A stretch of 6,536 bases of DNA. It comes from an uncultured Eubacteriales bacterium. GTDB lineage: Bacteria; Bacillota; Clostridia; Oscillospirales; CAG-272. The notes below the pieces were generated by a model. It saw only the letters and a list, made by a program, of their open reading frames with translations. It was not told the origin of the DNA and searched no databases. Below, in pieces: positions 1-5,641 of this stretch; the stretch's first letter is position 1; every line of letters begins with the position of its first letter. The stretch lies in assembly GCA_934462885.1 (NCBI GenBank), contig CAKSJC010000094.1, positions 1-6,536 on the forward strand, given 5' to 3'. The translations under genes and the position numbers were made by a program.

Positions 1-99
1 TATGGGGCATGGGAAACGGGAATAGATCGGAATAATTTTCTTTCGCTTGCTGAAAAAGCATGGGAGATAAAAGGGGGCGTGACAGATGATAATGATTGA
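1..99 (+). CDS. 3' end of an upstream gene (possibly a GntR/YtrA-type regulator), partial
   Basis: Frame 1 is open from the window edge to TGA at 97-99; the other two forward frames are closed within the first 45 bases. The visible tail is 32 residues, including the stretch GIDRNNFLSLAEKAWEIK, an amphipathic, charged helix-like end. It overlaps the start of the following ABC ATPase gene by 14 bp, so the two were probably translated together. Operons of this layout (regulator, ATPase, permease) often begin with a short GntR-family repressor of the YtrA type, and the tail resembles the C-terminal helix of such proteins. That identity is inference from context, because the DNA-binding domain lies outside the window. 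Confidence 0.5.
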   Translation, partial: YGAWETGIDRNNFLSLAEKAWEIKGGVTDDND

Positions 100-997
100 T
101 TCGGTTACGAAAGATTTTGAAGCGGTGAGCGCTCTTTCTGATGTGTCGCTCAAAATAGAAAACGGATCGATCTTCGGACTGATCGGTTCAAACGGATCGG
201 GAAAATCGACATTACTTAAAATTTTATGCGGAGTATATAAAACGACGGACGGCAATGTGACGTATGACGGATTGGATGTATATGAGAATTCCGAAGTAAA
301 GAAAAAAATCGTATTTCTTTCCGACGACCAGTATTTTATGCCGAACTCAAGCACAGCTGATATGGCGGAACTCTACAAATGCGTGTATCCAACGTTTTCG
401 GAGGCAAAATATTCTGAGTACTTAAAAATATTCGGAATTGATGAAAAAAGAAAGATAAATACGTTTTCAAAAGGAATGCAGAAGCAGGTGTCTGTCATAC
501 TGGGACTTGCATCAATGACGGAATATCTGTTCTGTGATGAAACTCTCGACGGACTTGATCCCGTAATGAGAAAAACGGTGCGCAGTATAGTTGCGGCTGA
601 GGTGGCAGAGCGCGGAACGTGCGTGGTATTTGCATCGCATAATCTAAAAGAGATAGAGGATATTTGCGATCATGTGGCGCTTCTGCATAAAGGAAAGCTT
701 CTTTTTGAAGCAGGACTTGACGATGTAAAATTCGGTATACATAAGGTTCAGGTTTCGATTGAACGTGATAAATGCGCTTTGGCAGAACAGGAACTTTCTA
801 AACTCAACACGGTGTCTCTCAAAAAGCGCGGAAGTCTTTTTACTCTCGTCGTAAGAGGAAGCGAGGAAGAGATATCGGCGCATATAAAGGAGCTTAATCC
901 TCTTTTTGTCGAGTTTATACCGCTGACGCTTGAAGAGATTTTTATTTCGGAAATGGAGGACAGAGGATATGAATTCCGCGAAGAGTTTATCGGCTGA
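86..997 (+). CDS. ABC transporter ATP-binding protein
   Basis: This is the cytoplasmic ATPase of an ABC transporter, expected to power the permease encoded immediately downstream. In the 303-residue product the Walker A motif GSNGSGKST is at about 34-42. The Q-loop region reads FLSDDQ (77-82), where most families have a Q after the LP pair. The signature is the degenerate FSKGMQKQ (127-134) instead of LSGGQ. Walker B is FCDE with D151 and E152, the D-loop DGLD is at 155-158, and the switch histidine is H185 in ASHN. All catalytic residues appear present, so it should be active. Residues from about 200 to the end form a C-terminal accessory region. Degenerate Q-loop and signature sequences of this kind are familiar in the YtrB/CcmA-like branch of exporters. 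The ATG at 86 is chosen because AAGGGGG at 71-77 lies 8 nt upstream; the in-frame ATG at 92 is too distant from it. The gene overlaps both neighbours. The substrate cannot be deduced. Confidence 0.93.
   Translation: MIMIDSVTKDFEAVSALSDVSLKIENGSIFGLIGSNGSGKSTLLKILCGVYKTTDGNVTYDGLDVYENSEVKKKIVFLSDDQYFMPNSSTADMAELYKCVYPTFSEAKYSEYLKIFGIDEKRKINTFSKGMQKQVSVILGLASMTEYLFCDETLDGLDPVMRKTVRSIVAAEVAERGTCVVFASHNLKEIEDICDHVALLHKGKLLFEAGLDDVKFGIHKVQVSIERDKCALAEQELSKLNTVSLKKRGSLFTLVVRGSEEEISAHIKELNPLFVEFIPLTLEEIFISEMEDRGYEFREEFIG
955..960 (+). promoter_or_regulatory. Ribosome binding site deciding the permease start
   Basis: GGAGGA lies 8 nt before the ATG at 969, inside the 3' end of the ATPase gene. It supports the ATG at 969 over the longer TTG start at 930, which has no comparable site in front of it. 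Confidence 0.75.
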
Positions 998-3191
998 AAA
1001 GAAATATTCCGCACATGCTTTTCTAAAGTTTACCGTCAAGAGAAACTGGCATCAGTTTGTACTTTACATAATAATAATGCTTTTCATTATGGCCATTCCG
1101 TGCGGCATGGAGATAGGAAACAGAGATTTAGGTGCACTTGGTGAACTTGACACAGAACAGCAGATTTGCGAGGTAGGCAAAATATATACGGGATTGGAGC
1201 AAACAGGTATAATAATGAGCCTTTGTTTGTCAGTCATTTCCGGAATGAGTGCGCTTTCTTATGTGAATTCCAAAAAGAGCGTCGGATGCTACCACAGCTT
1301 CCCGATAAAAAGAGAAAGTATATTTGCTTCTGAGAGCGTGAGTTGCGGAATTTACTATCTTGTAAGCGTTACTTTCGGCTATGGTATTACATATATAATG
1401 CTTTCTGCGGCGTCCGAATACGCGAAAACCTTTGTAGGTGAATATTTCAGATATTATGTATATTCAATAGCCGCGTATCTTCTGCTTTATTCCGTAATGC
1501 TGTTTGCCGCCGGATTGACGGGAACTGCCCCGATGAAATTTATAATGACTCTTGTCATACTGTTTTTGCCTCTTGTCTTGTTTCTTTTGGTAGTTCTTTC
1601 GGTGTATTTAGCGGTTCCGGAGTTAAATGCAGATTACTATATTGGAATTGATATAATTAAATATTTTTCTCCGGTAACCTTTTTTGTTGACATAATGTGT
1701 TATAAACCGTTCTGGCATATTGTTTATGTTTTTCTTCTTAGTGCGGTTTTCCTGTTCGGAGCGGTTATTCTGCATAAATACAGAAAGAGCGAGCTTTCGG
1801 GTACGACCGTTATTTGGAAACCTGTCTTTGGAATTGTGAAATATTCCACTGTTTTTGCGGCAGCTTTGTTCGGCATAGTGGTATTCGGTTCGGGGCTGTT
1901 CTTTGATGAATTTGATAAAATGACCATGATTTTCGGATGTGCAGCGGGACTTGTGCTTGGTTTTATTGTCGTAAACGCAGTTATGTACCGTTCCGCAAGA
2001 GCAATTTTTAAGGGATTGCGCGGACTCATACTTCTTGCGATTTCAGTGCTGTTATTTATGCTTGCAGTTCCGTTCAATGTTTTCGGCATTTTCGGGCATC
2101 AATACTCTGCAAAGGCAGTAAAATCGTTAAGATTTGATGTTGAAGGTACGGTAGTTGAGTTTACAGACGAAAAAGAAATAGAAAAAATCCTTGAGTCATT
2201 GGATAATGAGAAAGTTTATCTGCCTGAAATAGCGTGGGAATATTCAAAAGACGAGAAGATCACATCTTTTTTGAGGGAACAAAGCGATGACATGTACAGT
2301 AACGATTACGTGATGTCAGATTCGGAAGGCGAGGAAAGCTTAGGTACTTGGACAAAGACCGAAAATATATATATAACTATGGTTCAGAAACCAAAATTGG
2401 GAATACCGTACAGCGAATATGTGTATGTTGACACAAACGGAGAGGCATGGAACTTAATAATGAACAAAATTCAATACAAGACAAGCCTCAGCCTTGACGA
2501 CACAATTGATTCGAGCGAGTCTGACGATATGTACGCTTGCATTTATTTCGGAGGCGAAAAGATAAATATAGATAAACGCGAAGATAACGGAAAAAATATA
2601 AAGAAAATACTTTCAAATTGCGTCTACAACGTAGAATACAGAAACTCCTCTTCGCTTGAAGGCGTGGTATATATAGGCAATCGCAATCCGTTTCTAAGAT
2701 ATATTTATCCCATATATTCGGCAGATCTCAATATGATAAACTGTATTGTTGAAATTGCTCACGACAAAGGAGAACTTCAATTCCTTGAAGGAGGATATAC
2801 ATCGTACGAGGGATACAGACGCGATATCGCAGATGAAATCGACTATTCGCTTCTTATAAATACCGAAACGCTCGAGGCGAAGAAAATTGACAACGATACG
2901 CTCTGTGAAATTTCAAGTGATCTTGATACCTTTGGTAATACGCTTCTCCGCGGAGAAGCGTATATGAAAAAATATTTTATTCGTTCATCGGATTCGAAGT
3001 ATTTTATAGTTTCGGCGCTGAAAAAGAACGGCGGACAAACTGAAAAAAACGCGGCAACCGAATCGGATCACACTTATGTCGAAACCGAGCTTTCCGACAG
3101 GTATTTTAATGCTTCTGAATCGATATCAAGATTCCGTGCGGGAACTTTGAGCGACGCAGAGCTTGATCTGTTTTATAATTCGCTTCCGTAA
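969..3191 (+). CDS. ABC transporter permease with large C-terminal non-membrane domain
   Basis: This is the membrane partner of the upstream ATPase, whose gene it overlaps by 29 bp. From the ATG at 969 the product is 740 residues. About nine hydrophobic segments are visible in the first half: roughly 30-45, 80-98, 127-147, 160-182, 187-213, 247-267, 292-312, 320-340 and 352-375. A loop after the second segment carries HSFPIKRESIF (109-119), resembling the short basic 'P-(I/V)-x-R' loop seen in ABC-2-type permeases. After about residue 378 the protein becomes polar for some 360 residues, rich in acidic, Ser, Tyr and Asn residues with no further membrane span, and the last span would place this domain outside the cell or in contact with the envelope. 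The layout resembles Clostridia permeases annotated with a DUF6449-type C-terminal domain, a recollection I cannot verify here. Export of a peptide or envelope stress response is possible, but the substrate is unknown. The coding sequence contains a perfect 26-bp palindrome at 2938-2963. Confidence 0.88.
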   Translation: MNSAKSLSAEKKYSAHAFLKFTVKRNWHQFVLYIIIMLFIMAIPCGMEIGNRDLGALGELDTEQQICEVGKIYTGLEQTGIIMSLCLSVISGMSALSYVNSKKSVGCYHSFPIKRESIFASESVSCGIYYLVSVTFGYGITYIMLSAASEYAKTFVGEYFRYYVYSIAAYLLLYSVMLFAAGLTGTAPMKFIMTLVILFLPLVLFLLVVLSVYLAVPELNADYYIGIDIIKYFSPVTFFVDIMCYKPFWHIVYVFLLSAVFLFGAVILHKYRKSELSGTTVIWKPVFGIVKYSTVFAAALFGIVVFGSGLFFDEFDKMTMIFGCAAGLVLGFIVVNAVMYRSARAIFKGLRGLILLAISVLLFMLAVPFNVFGIFGHQYSAKAVKSLRFDVEGTVVEFTDEKEIEKILESLDNEKVYLPEIAWEYSKDEKITSFLREQSDDMYSNDYVMSDSEGEESLGTWTKTENIYITMVQKPKLGIPYSEYVYVDTNGEAWNLIMNKIQYKTSLSLDDTIDSSESDDMYACIYFGGEKINIDKREDNGKNIKKILSNCVYNVEYRNSSSLEGVVYIGNRNPFLRYIYPIYSADLNMINCIVEIAHDKGELQFLEGGYTSYEGYRRDIADEIDYSLLINTETLEAKKIDNDTLCEISSDLDTFGNTLLRGEAYMKKYFIRSSDSKYFIVSALKKNGGQTEKNAATESDHTYVETELSDRYFNASESISRFRAGTLSDAELDLFYNSLP
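2938..2963. repeat. Perfect 26-bp palindrome inside the permease gene
   Basis: The 20-bp core CGCTTCTCCGCGGAGAAGCG (2941-2960) is its own reverse complement, and three flanking bases on each side extend the symmetry to 13-bp arms. The centre is CCGCGG. It encodes part of the non-membrane domain (Thr-Leu-Leu-Arg-Gly-Glu-Ala-Tyr). With no spacer it could form a cruciform in DNA or a tight hairpin in RNA, or serve as a two-fold symmetric protein site. No function is known to me. Confidence 0.9.
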
Positions 3192-3200
3192 AAAATAAAT

Positions 3201-3246
3201 AAAAGGGGAAGTCTTCTTTGAAACTCAGAGAAGATTCCCCTTTTTT
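3201..3246. terminator. Bidirectional intrinsic terminator between permease and DUF378 genes
   Basis: The arm AAAAGGGGAAGTCTTCT (3201-3217) pairs with AGAAGATTCCCCTTTT (3229-3244) with a single bulged G, around an 11-nt loop. T6 at 3241-3246 serves plus-strand transcripts from the ABC operon. On the other strand the A-rich stretch 3191-3204 becomes a long U-tract, so the same hairpin can end the convergent minus-strand transcript. Confidence 0.9.
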
Positions 3247-3319
3247 GAGAAAAAACAGATTTTTTCGGAATAATTTTGAAGAATTCGCGGTATTGCTGTC
3301 GGCAAAAGCAGTTGTTTTG

Positions 3320-3532
3320 TCAGTTTCCGCTTAGTTCTGTTGTTTCGCGCGGACGGAAAAGAAGGGTGATGCACCATATTCCCGCAAGCGCAACAAGAGT
3401 ATATATGATTCTTGCAATAACTGAACCCTGACCTCCGCATATCCATGAAACTATATCAAAACGGAAAAGTCCGATAGAACCCCAGTTCAGAGAGCCGATT
3501 ATTACGAGAATCAATGATATTCTGTCAAGCAT
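3320..3532 (-). CDS. Small membrane protein, DUF378 (YuzA-like) family
   Basis: The 70-residue product has two hydrophobic helices, about residues 5-25 and 37-58. The first carries IGSLNWGSIGLF followed by FDIV, which is the characteristic conserved beginning of DUF378 proteins (Leu-Asn-Trp-Gly ... Phe-Asp). A short basic and polar tail, with RPRE, follows the second helix. The function of this family is not established; it is presumably a protein of the cytoplasmic membrane. The ATG at 3532 is preferred because AAGGGAG (minus strand, 3547-3541) sits 8 nt before it. An in-frame GTG at 3541 overlaps that ribosome binding site and is unlikely. The gene converges on the ABC operon, sharing its terminator, and diverges from sigK. 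A minus-strand TATAAT at 3570-3565 is a possible -10 element, but the -35 is poor. Confidence 0.88.
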   Translation of the reverse strand: MLDRISLILVIIGSLNWGSIGLFRFDIVSWICGGQGSVIARIIYTLVALAGIWCITLLFRPRETTELSGN

Positions 3533-3596
3533 TTTTTTCACTCCCTTCGGATTGCTCCGAGGTTATTATATCCCATATGGAGTTTTATAGTACGGG

Positions 3597-3626
3597 TAAT
3601 TTATGGCGTAAATTCCTGCATATAAT
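3597..3626 (+). promoter_or_regulatory. Candidate sigma-E-type promoter for sigK
   Basis: CATATAAT at 3619-3626 matches seven of eight positions of the sigma-E -10 element (CATACAHT, from memory). TAATTTA at 3597-3603, 15 bp upstream, matches five of seven positions of a KMATATT -35. In Bacillus subtilis sigK is switched on in the mother cell by sigma-E, so the location fits. The same bases contain TATAAT, but no TTGACA-like element stands 16-18 bp before it. This is a by-eye match only. Confidence 0.4.
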
Positions 3627-3719
3627 AAATTATAAACGAAAAAAAGTGCGCCGTATTTTTATTCAGCAAATTATAAGGATAATCGTGATCCGCCGCGCCA
3701 AAGCTTTCCGGAGGGAAAT

Positions 3720-4400
3720 ATGCTTGATTTTTTAATATCCGTACTTGCAGGTTTTTCGGCGATTCTTTTATCTTCGGCGGGAGGAACTAATTTTCCGCCG
3801 CCGCTATCGAGGGAGGAAGAGGAAAAATATTTCAAATCTGCGCGAGAAAAAGGGGATGTAAAAGCGAGAGAAAAACTCATTGAGCATAATTTGAGACTTG
3901 TGGCGCATATCGTAAGAAAATATTACTCTACCAGTCCGAATGAGGAAGACCTTATTTCAATAGGAACGATTGGACTTATAAAATCGGTAGACTCGTTTGA
4001 CATCGAAAACGGAGCGCGATTTGCGACTTATGCGGCGAAATGCATACAAAATGAAATTCTCATGTACTTCCGTTCGCAGAAAAAAATATCACAGGAGGTG
4101 TCGATAAACGAGACGATAGACACGGATCGCGACGGAAATCCCCTTACATATATAGACATAATAAAATGCGAGGATACAATAGCCGATGATATTGATACGA
4201 AAATAAAAATTTCGCGAGCCGCCGAATACATAATGAAAAACCTTACGAAAAGAGAACGCAGCATAATCGTTATGAGATACGGACTCGGAGATTCTCCGAT
4301 GAAAACACAGCGGGAAGTGGCTGAAAAACTCGGCATATCGAGATCATACGTTTCAAGAATAGAAAAAAGCGCACTGGAAAAGATACGCTCAGTGCTGTAA
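3720..4400 (+). CDS. sigK: RNA polymerase sporulation sigma factor SigK (pro-sigma-K)
   Basis: This is the late mother-cell sigma factor of sporulation, directing coat, cortex and spore-maturation genes. The 226-residue product starts with a hydrophobic stretch (about 2-20, FLISVLAGFSAILL) followed by FPPPLSREEEEKY, which corresponds to the roughly 20-residue pro-sequence of Bacillus pro-sigma-K that the membrane protease SpoIVFB removes; cleavage near the Ser-Ser at 18-19 would be equivalent. Region 2 runs from about 53 to 122 with IEHNLRLVAHIVRK, EEDLISIGTIGLIK and FATYAAKCIQNEILMYFRS. Region 4 is about 165-226 with TQREVAEKLGISRSYVSRIEK (196-216) as the -35-recognising helix-turn-helix. 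'HNLRLVAHIV' favours SigK over its paralogue SigE. The gene is continuous, with no skin-type insertion. GGAGGG at 3710-3715 lies 4 nt before the ATG. It stands alone, diverging from the DUF378 gene and followed by its own terminator. Confidence 0.93.
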   Translation: MLDFLISVLAGFSAILLSSAGGTNFPPPLSREEEEKYFKSAREKGDVKAREKLIEHNLRLVAHIVRKYYSTSPNEEDLISIGTIGLIKSVDSFDIENGARFATYAAKCIQNEILMYFRSQKKISQEVSINETIDTDRDGNPLTYIDIIKCEDTIADDIDTKIKISRAAEYIMKNLTKRERSIIVMRYGLGDSPMKTQREVAEKLGISRSYVSRIEKSALEKIRSVL

Positions 4401-4408
4401 ATTACAAA

Positions 4409-4450
4409 GTCAGCCTGAAATCCGCCATATAGTTTCAGGCTGACAATTTT
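4409..4450 (+). terminator. Terminator-like hairpin after sigK
   Basis: GTCAGCCTGAAA (4409-4420) pairs perfectly with TTTCAGGCTGAC (4433-4444), giving a 12-bp stem with a 12-nt loop. It begins 8 nt after the sigK stop. The following tail AATTTTAATAAAA has only four consecutive T, so termination may be incomplete, but stem strength and position support the call. Confidence 0.75.
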
Positions 4451-4473
4451 AATAAAAAGAATCGCTTTATGTA

Positions 4474-4503
4474 CAGAGCGTTTCTGCGTGGAGTTACGCT
4501 CTG
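4474..4503. repeat. 8-bp inverted repeat in the sigK-infC gap
   Basis: CAGAGCGT (4474-4481) and ACGCTCTG (4496-4503) are exact reverse complements around 14 bases. No T-tract follows, so it is not an obvious terminator. It could be a second transcript-end hairpin or an operator; no function is assigned. Confidence 0.6.
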
Positions 4504-4504
4504 C

Positions 4505-4518
4505 GATAATTAATTATC
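4505..4518. repeat. 14-bp AT-rich palindrome
   Basis: GATAATTAATTATC is a perfect palindrome directly after the 8-bp inverted repeat. Apart from these repeats, the bidirectional GC-rich motif at 4535-4552 and the promoter at 4630, the stretch 4451-4629 holds no gene that I can see. Confidence 0.6.
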
Positions 4519-4629
4519 AATCTATATAAAAGAACGTCACGTCCCGTCCCGCATATATTATTATCGAATTGTTAAATAAATATTAAAAAATTAATCGGAA
4601 AAATAAGGTGAAAAAATTTTATAAAAGTA

Positions 4630-4658
4630 TTGACAAAAAAAGAACTGCGTAGTATAAT
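4630..4658 (+). promoter_or_regulatory. Consensus housekeeping (sigma-A) promoter of the infC operon
   Basis: TTGACA at 4630-4635 and TATAAT at 4653-4658 match the vegetative consensus at all twelve positions with the optimal 17-bp spacer. Transcription would start at about 4664-4666. The bases upstream (4561-4629) are very AT-rich with A/T runs, which may act as an UP-like element. Such strength suits genes for ribosomal components. Confidence 0.93.
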
Positions 4659-4664
4659 TACAAA

Positions 4665-4780
4665 GATGAATAAAGAAGAACACTCTCCGTTCTCACCTTA
4701 CTGCAAGAAGGCACGTTAGGGTCAATAACTTTTGAGGTTTTTTTGTTTGCACGGGGATAATGTTCTTCGTGCATTTTTTG
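4665..4780 (+). promoter_or_regulatory. infC 5' leader, probable L20-type transcription attenuator
   Basis: The transcript between the promoter and infC is structured and ends in an intrinsic terminator. An internal helix can form between ACCTTAC (4695-4701) and GTTAGGGT (4715-4722) with one bulge, and CTCA (4692-4695) can pair with TGAG (4733-4736). GAAGAACA (4675-4682) is perfectly complementary to TGTTCTTC (4761-4768), the upper part of the terminator's 3' side, so it can act as an antiterminator. In Bacillus subtilis the infC-rpmI-rplT operon is repressed by ribosomal protein L20, which binds the leader and favours termination (established). Assignment to that mechanism here is inference from gene order and pairing possibilities; I did not match it to the L20-leader covariance model. 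Confidence 0.7.
4748..4779 (+). terminator. Intrinsic terminator within the infC leader
   Basis: TGCACG (4748-4753) pairs with CGTGCA (4768-4773). The stem continues through two G-U pairs, a G-C and an A-U pair to give ten pairs and a 6-nt loop, followed by T6 at 4774-4779. It lies before the infC ribosome binding site, hence it works as an attenuator rather than as the end of a gene. Confidence 0.85.
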
Positions 4781-4788
4781 TTTATTTT

Positions 4789-4795
4789 GGAGGTG
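4789..4795 (+). promoter_or_regulatory. Ribosome binding site setting the ATT start of infC
   Basis: GGAGGTG is near-perfectly complementary to the 16S rRNA 3' end and lies 7 nt before ATT at 4803. No ATG, GTG or TTG occurs in the infC frame between this site and the ATG at 4857. Confidence 0.85.
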
Positions 4796-4802
4796 CTTAA
4801 CT

Positions 4803-5327
4803 ATTAGCGCGAAAGAACTTATAATCAATGACGACATCAAGGTCAAAGAAGTACGGATGCTTGACGAAAACAACGGTCAGCTTGGTATAATGAGCCTCAA
4901 CGACGCAAAAGCGTACGCATATGATCATGGATATGATCTCGTGCTTATTGCACCGTCTGCTACTCCTCCCGTTTGCCGAGCAATGGATTACGGTAAATAC
5001 CGTTATGAAATTGATAAAAAGGAAAAAGAAGCGAGAAAAAAACAACAGGTAGTTGAAGTCAAGGAAGTACAGCTTTCATGCAGAATTGACACGCATGACT
5101 TTGAAACCAAAGCCAATCGTGCTATAAAATTCCTGCAGGACGGAAATAAGGTAAGAGTAAGTCTCAGATTCAAAGGACGTGAAATTGCTCACCAAGAACT
5201 AGGACGCGAAATGCTTGAAAAATTTGAAAATGCAGTGTCGGAGTTTGGTACAGTCGATAAAAAGCCCGTTCTTGACGGAAGACAACTCACAATGTTCATT
5301 GTGCCTGTGAAAAATACAGCTAAGTGA
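4803..5327 (+). CDS. infC: Translation initiation factor IF3, ATT start codon
   Basis: IF3 binds the 30S subunit, keeps subunits apart and proofreads the initiator tRNA-start codon pairing. The 174-residue product has the usual length of the family. The N-domain (about 1-75) begins with the IINDDIKVKEVRMLDENNGQ region and includes LGIMS (27-31) and PPVCRAMDYGKYRYE (55-69). The lysine-rich linker helix KKEKEARKKQQ (72-82) follows, and then the C-domain (about 84-174) with VKEVQLS, HDF, VRVSLRFKGRE and a DGR near the end. The start is ATT at 4803, supported by GGAGGTG 7 nt upstream; the first ATG (4857) would delete 18 conserved residues. AUU starts are well known for infC in Escherichia coli and Bacillus, where IF3 discriminates against the codon and so limits its own synthesis. 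It is the first gene of the operon with rpmI and rplT. Confidence 0.95.
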   Translation: MSAKELIINDDIKVKEVRMLDENNGQLGIMSLNDAKAYAYDHGYDLVLIAPSATPPVCRAMDYGKYRYEIDKKEKEARKKQQVVEVKEVQLSCRIDTHDFETKANRAIKFLQDGNKVRVSLRFKGREIAHQELGREMLEKFENAVSEFGTVDKKPVLDGRQLTMFIVPVKNTAK

Positions 5328-5400
5328 TATCGTGCGGTTTTGTACTGATAAATAAAGCACCAATTATATAGGTTAAACTAAACCGAAAGGATATGCAAAA

Positions 5401-5598
5401 ATGGGAAAGATCAAGACACATAAGGCGTCCGCTAAGAGATTTGCCGTTACCGGAACAGGTAAAGTAAAAGTATATCATTCTGATCACCGTCATAATCTCG
5501 GTCAGAAGACTGCAAAGAGAAAGAGACACCTCAGAAGCAGCCAGATCCTCAGTCCGGCTATGACAGCAAACGTTAAGAGACTGATCGGTCAGGACTGA
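5401..5598 (+). CDS. rpmI: 50S ribosomal protein L35
   Basis: The 65-residue, strongly basic protein has the full usual length of bL35. It opens with the conserved MGKIKTHKASAKRFAVTGTG, continues with KVKVYHSDHRHNLGQKTAKRKRHLR (about 21-45) and ends in the usual NVKRLIG. It is a structural protein of the large subunit. AAAGGA at 5386-5391 lies 9 nt before the ATG. The gap of 73 bp after infC has no terminator, so it is the middle gene of the infC-rpmI-rplT transcript. The short repeat GGTT/AACC at 5371-5384 in this gap is too weak to call a structure. Confidence 0.98.
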   Translation: MGKIKTHKASAKRFAVTGTGKVKVYHSDHRHNLGQKTAKRKRHLRSSQILSPAMTANVKRLIGQD

Positions 5599-5641
5599 TC
5601 ACTTAAATCAGAGATTAAGTTGAGAAAGGATATAGTTTAAG

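Noticed and set aside
930..968. TTG start adding 13 residues to the permease
   Set aside because: No ribosome binding site precedes it, and the overlap with the ATPase gene would be longer; ATG 969 has GGAGGA at 8 nt.
1724..2089. Minus-strand 121-codon frame inside the permease gene
   Set aside because: Antisense shadow of hydrophobic codons, with no recognisable protein and no ribosome binding site noted.
3249..3266. GAAAAAA/TTTTTTC hairpin next to the ABC operon terminator
   Set aside because: Made only of A and T runs apart from one pair; weak, and probably just the T-rich surroundings of the stronger terminator.
3539..3541. GTG start for the DUF378 gene
   Set aside because: It overlaps the AAGGGAG ribosome binding site itself; ATG 3532 is correctly spaced.
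3514..3735. Plus-strand 73-codon frame across the DUF378-sigK gap
   Set aside because: It overlaps the DUF378 start, the promoter region and the sigK start, and its translation resembles no protein; likely chance.
4028..4336. Minus-strand 102-codon frame inside sigK
   Set aside because: Antisense shadow of a clearly coding gene.
3720..4400. Identification of the sigma factor as SigE instead of SigK
   Set aside because: The N-terminus is a single hydrophobic segment and region 2 reads HNLRLVAHIV as in SigK; no spoIIGA or sigG neighbours are present.
4857..4859. ATG as the start of infC
   Set aside because: It would remove the conserved first part of the IF3 N-domain and has no ribosome binding site; ATT 4803 has both.
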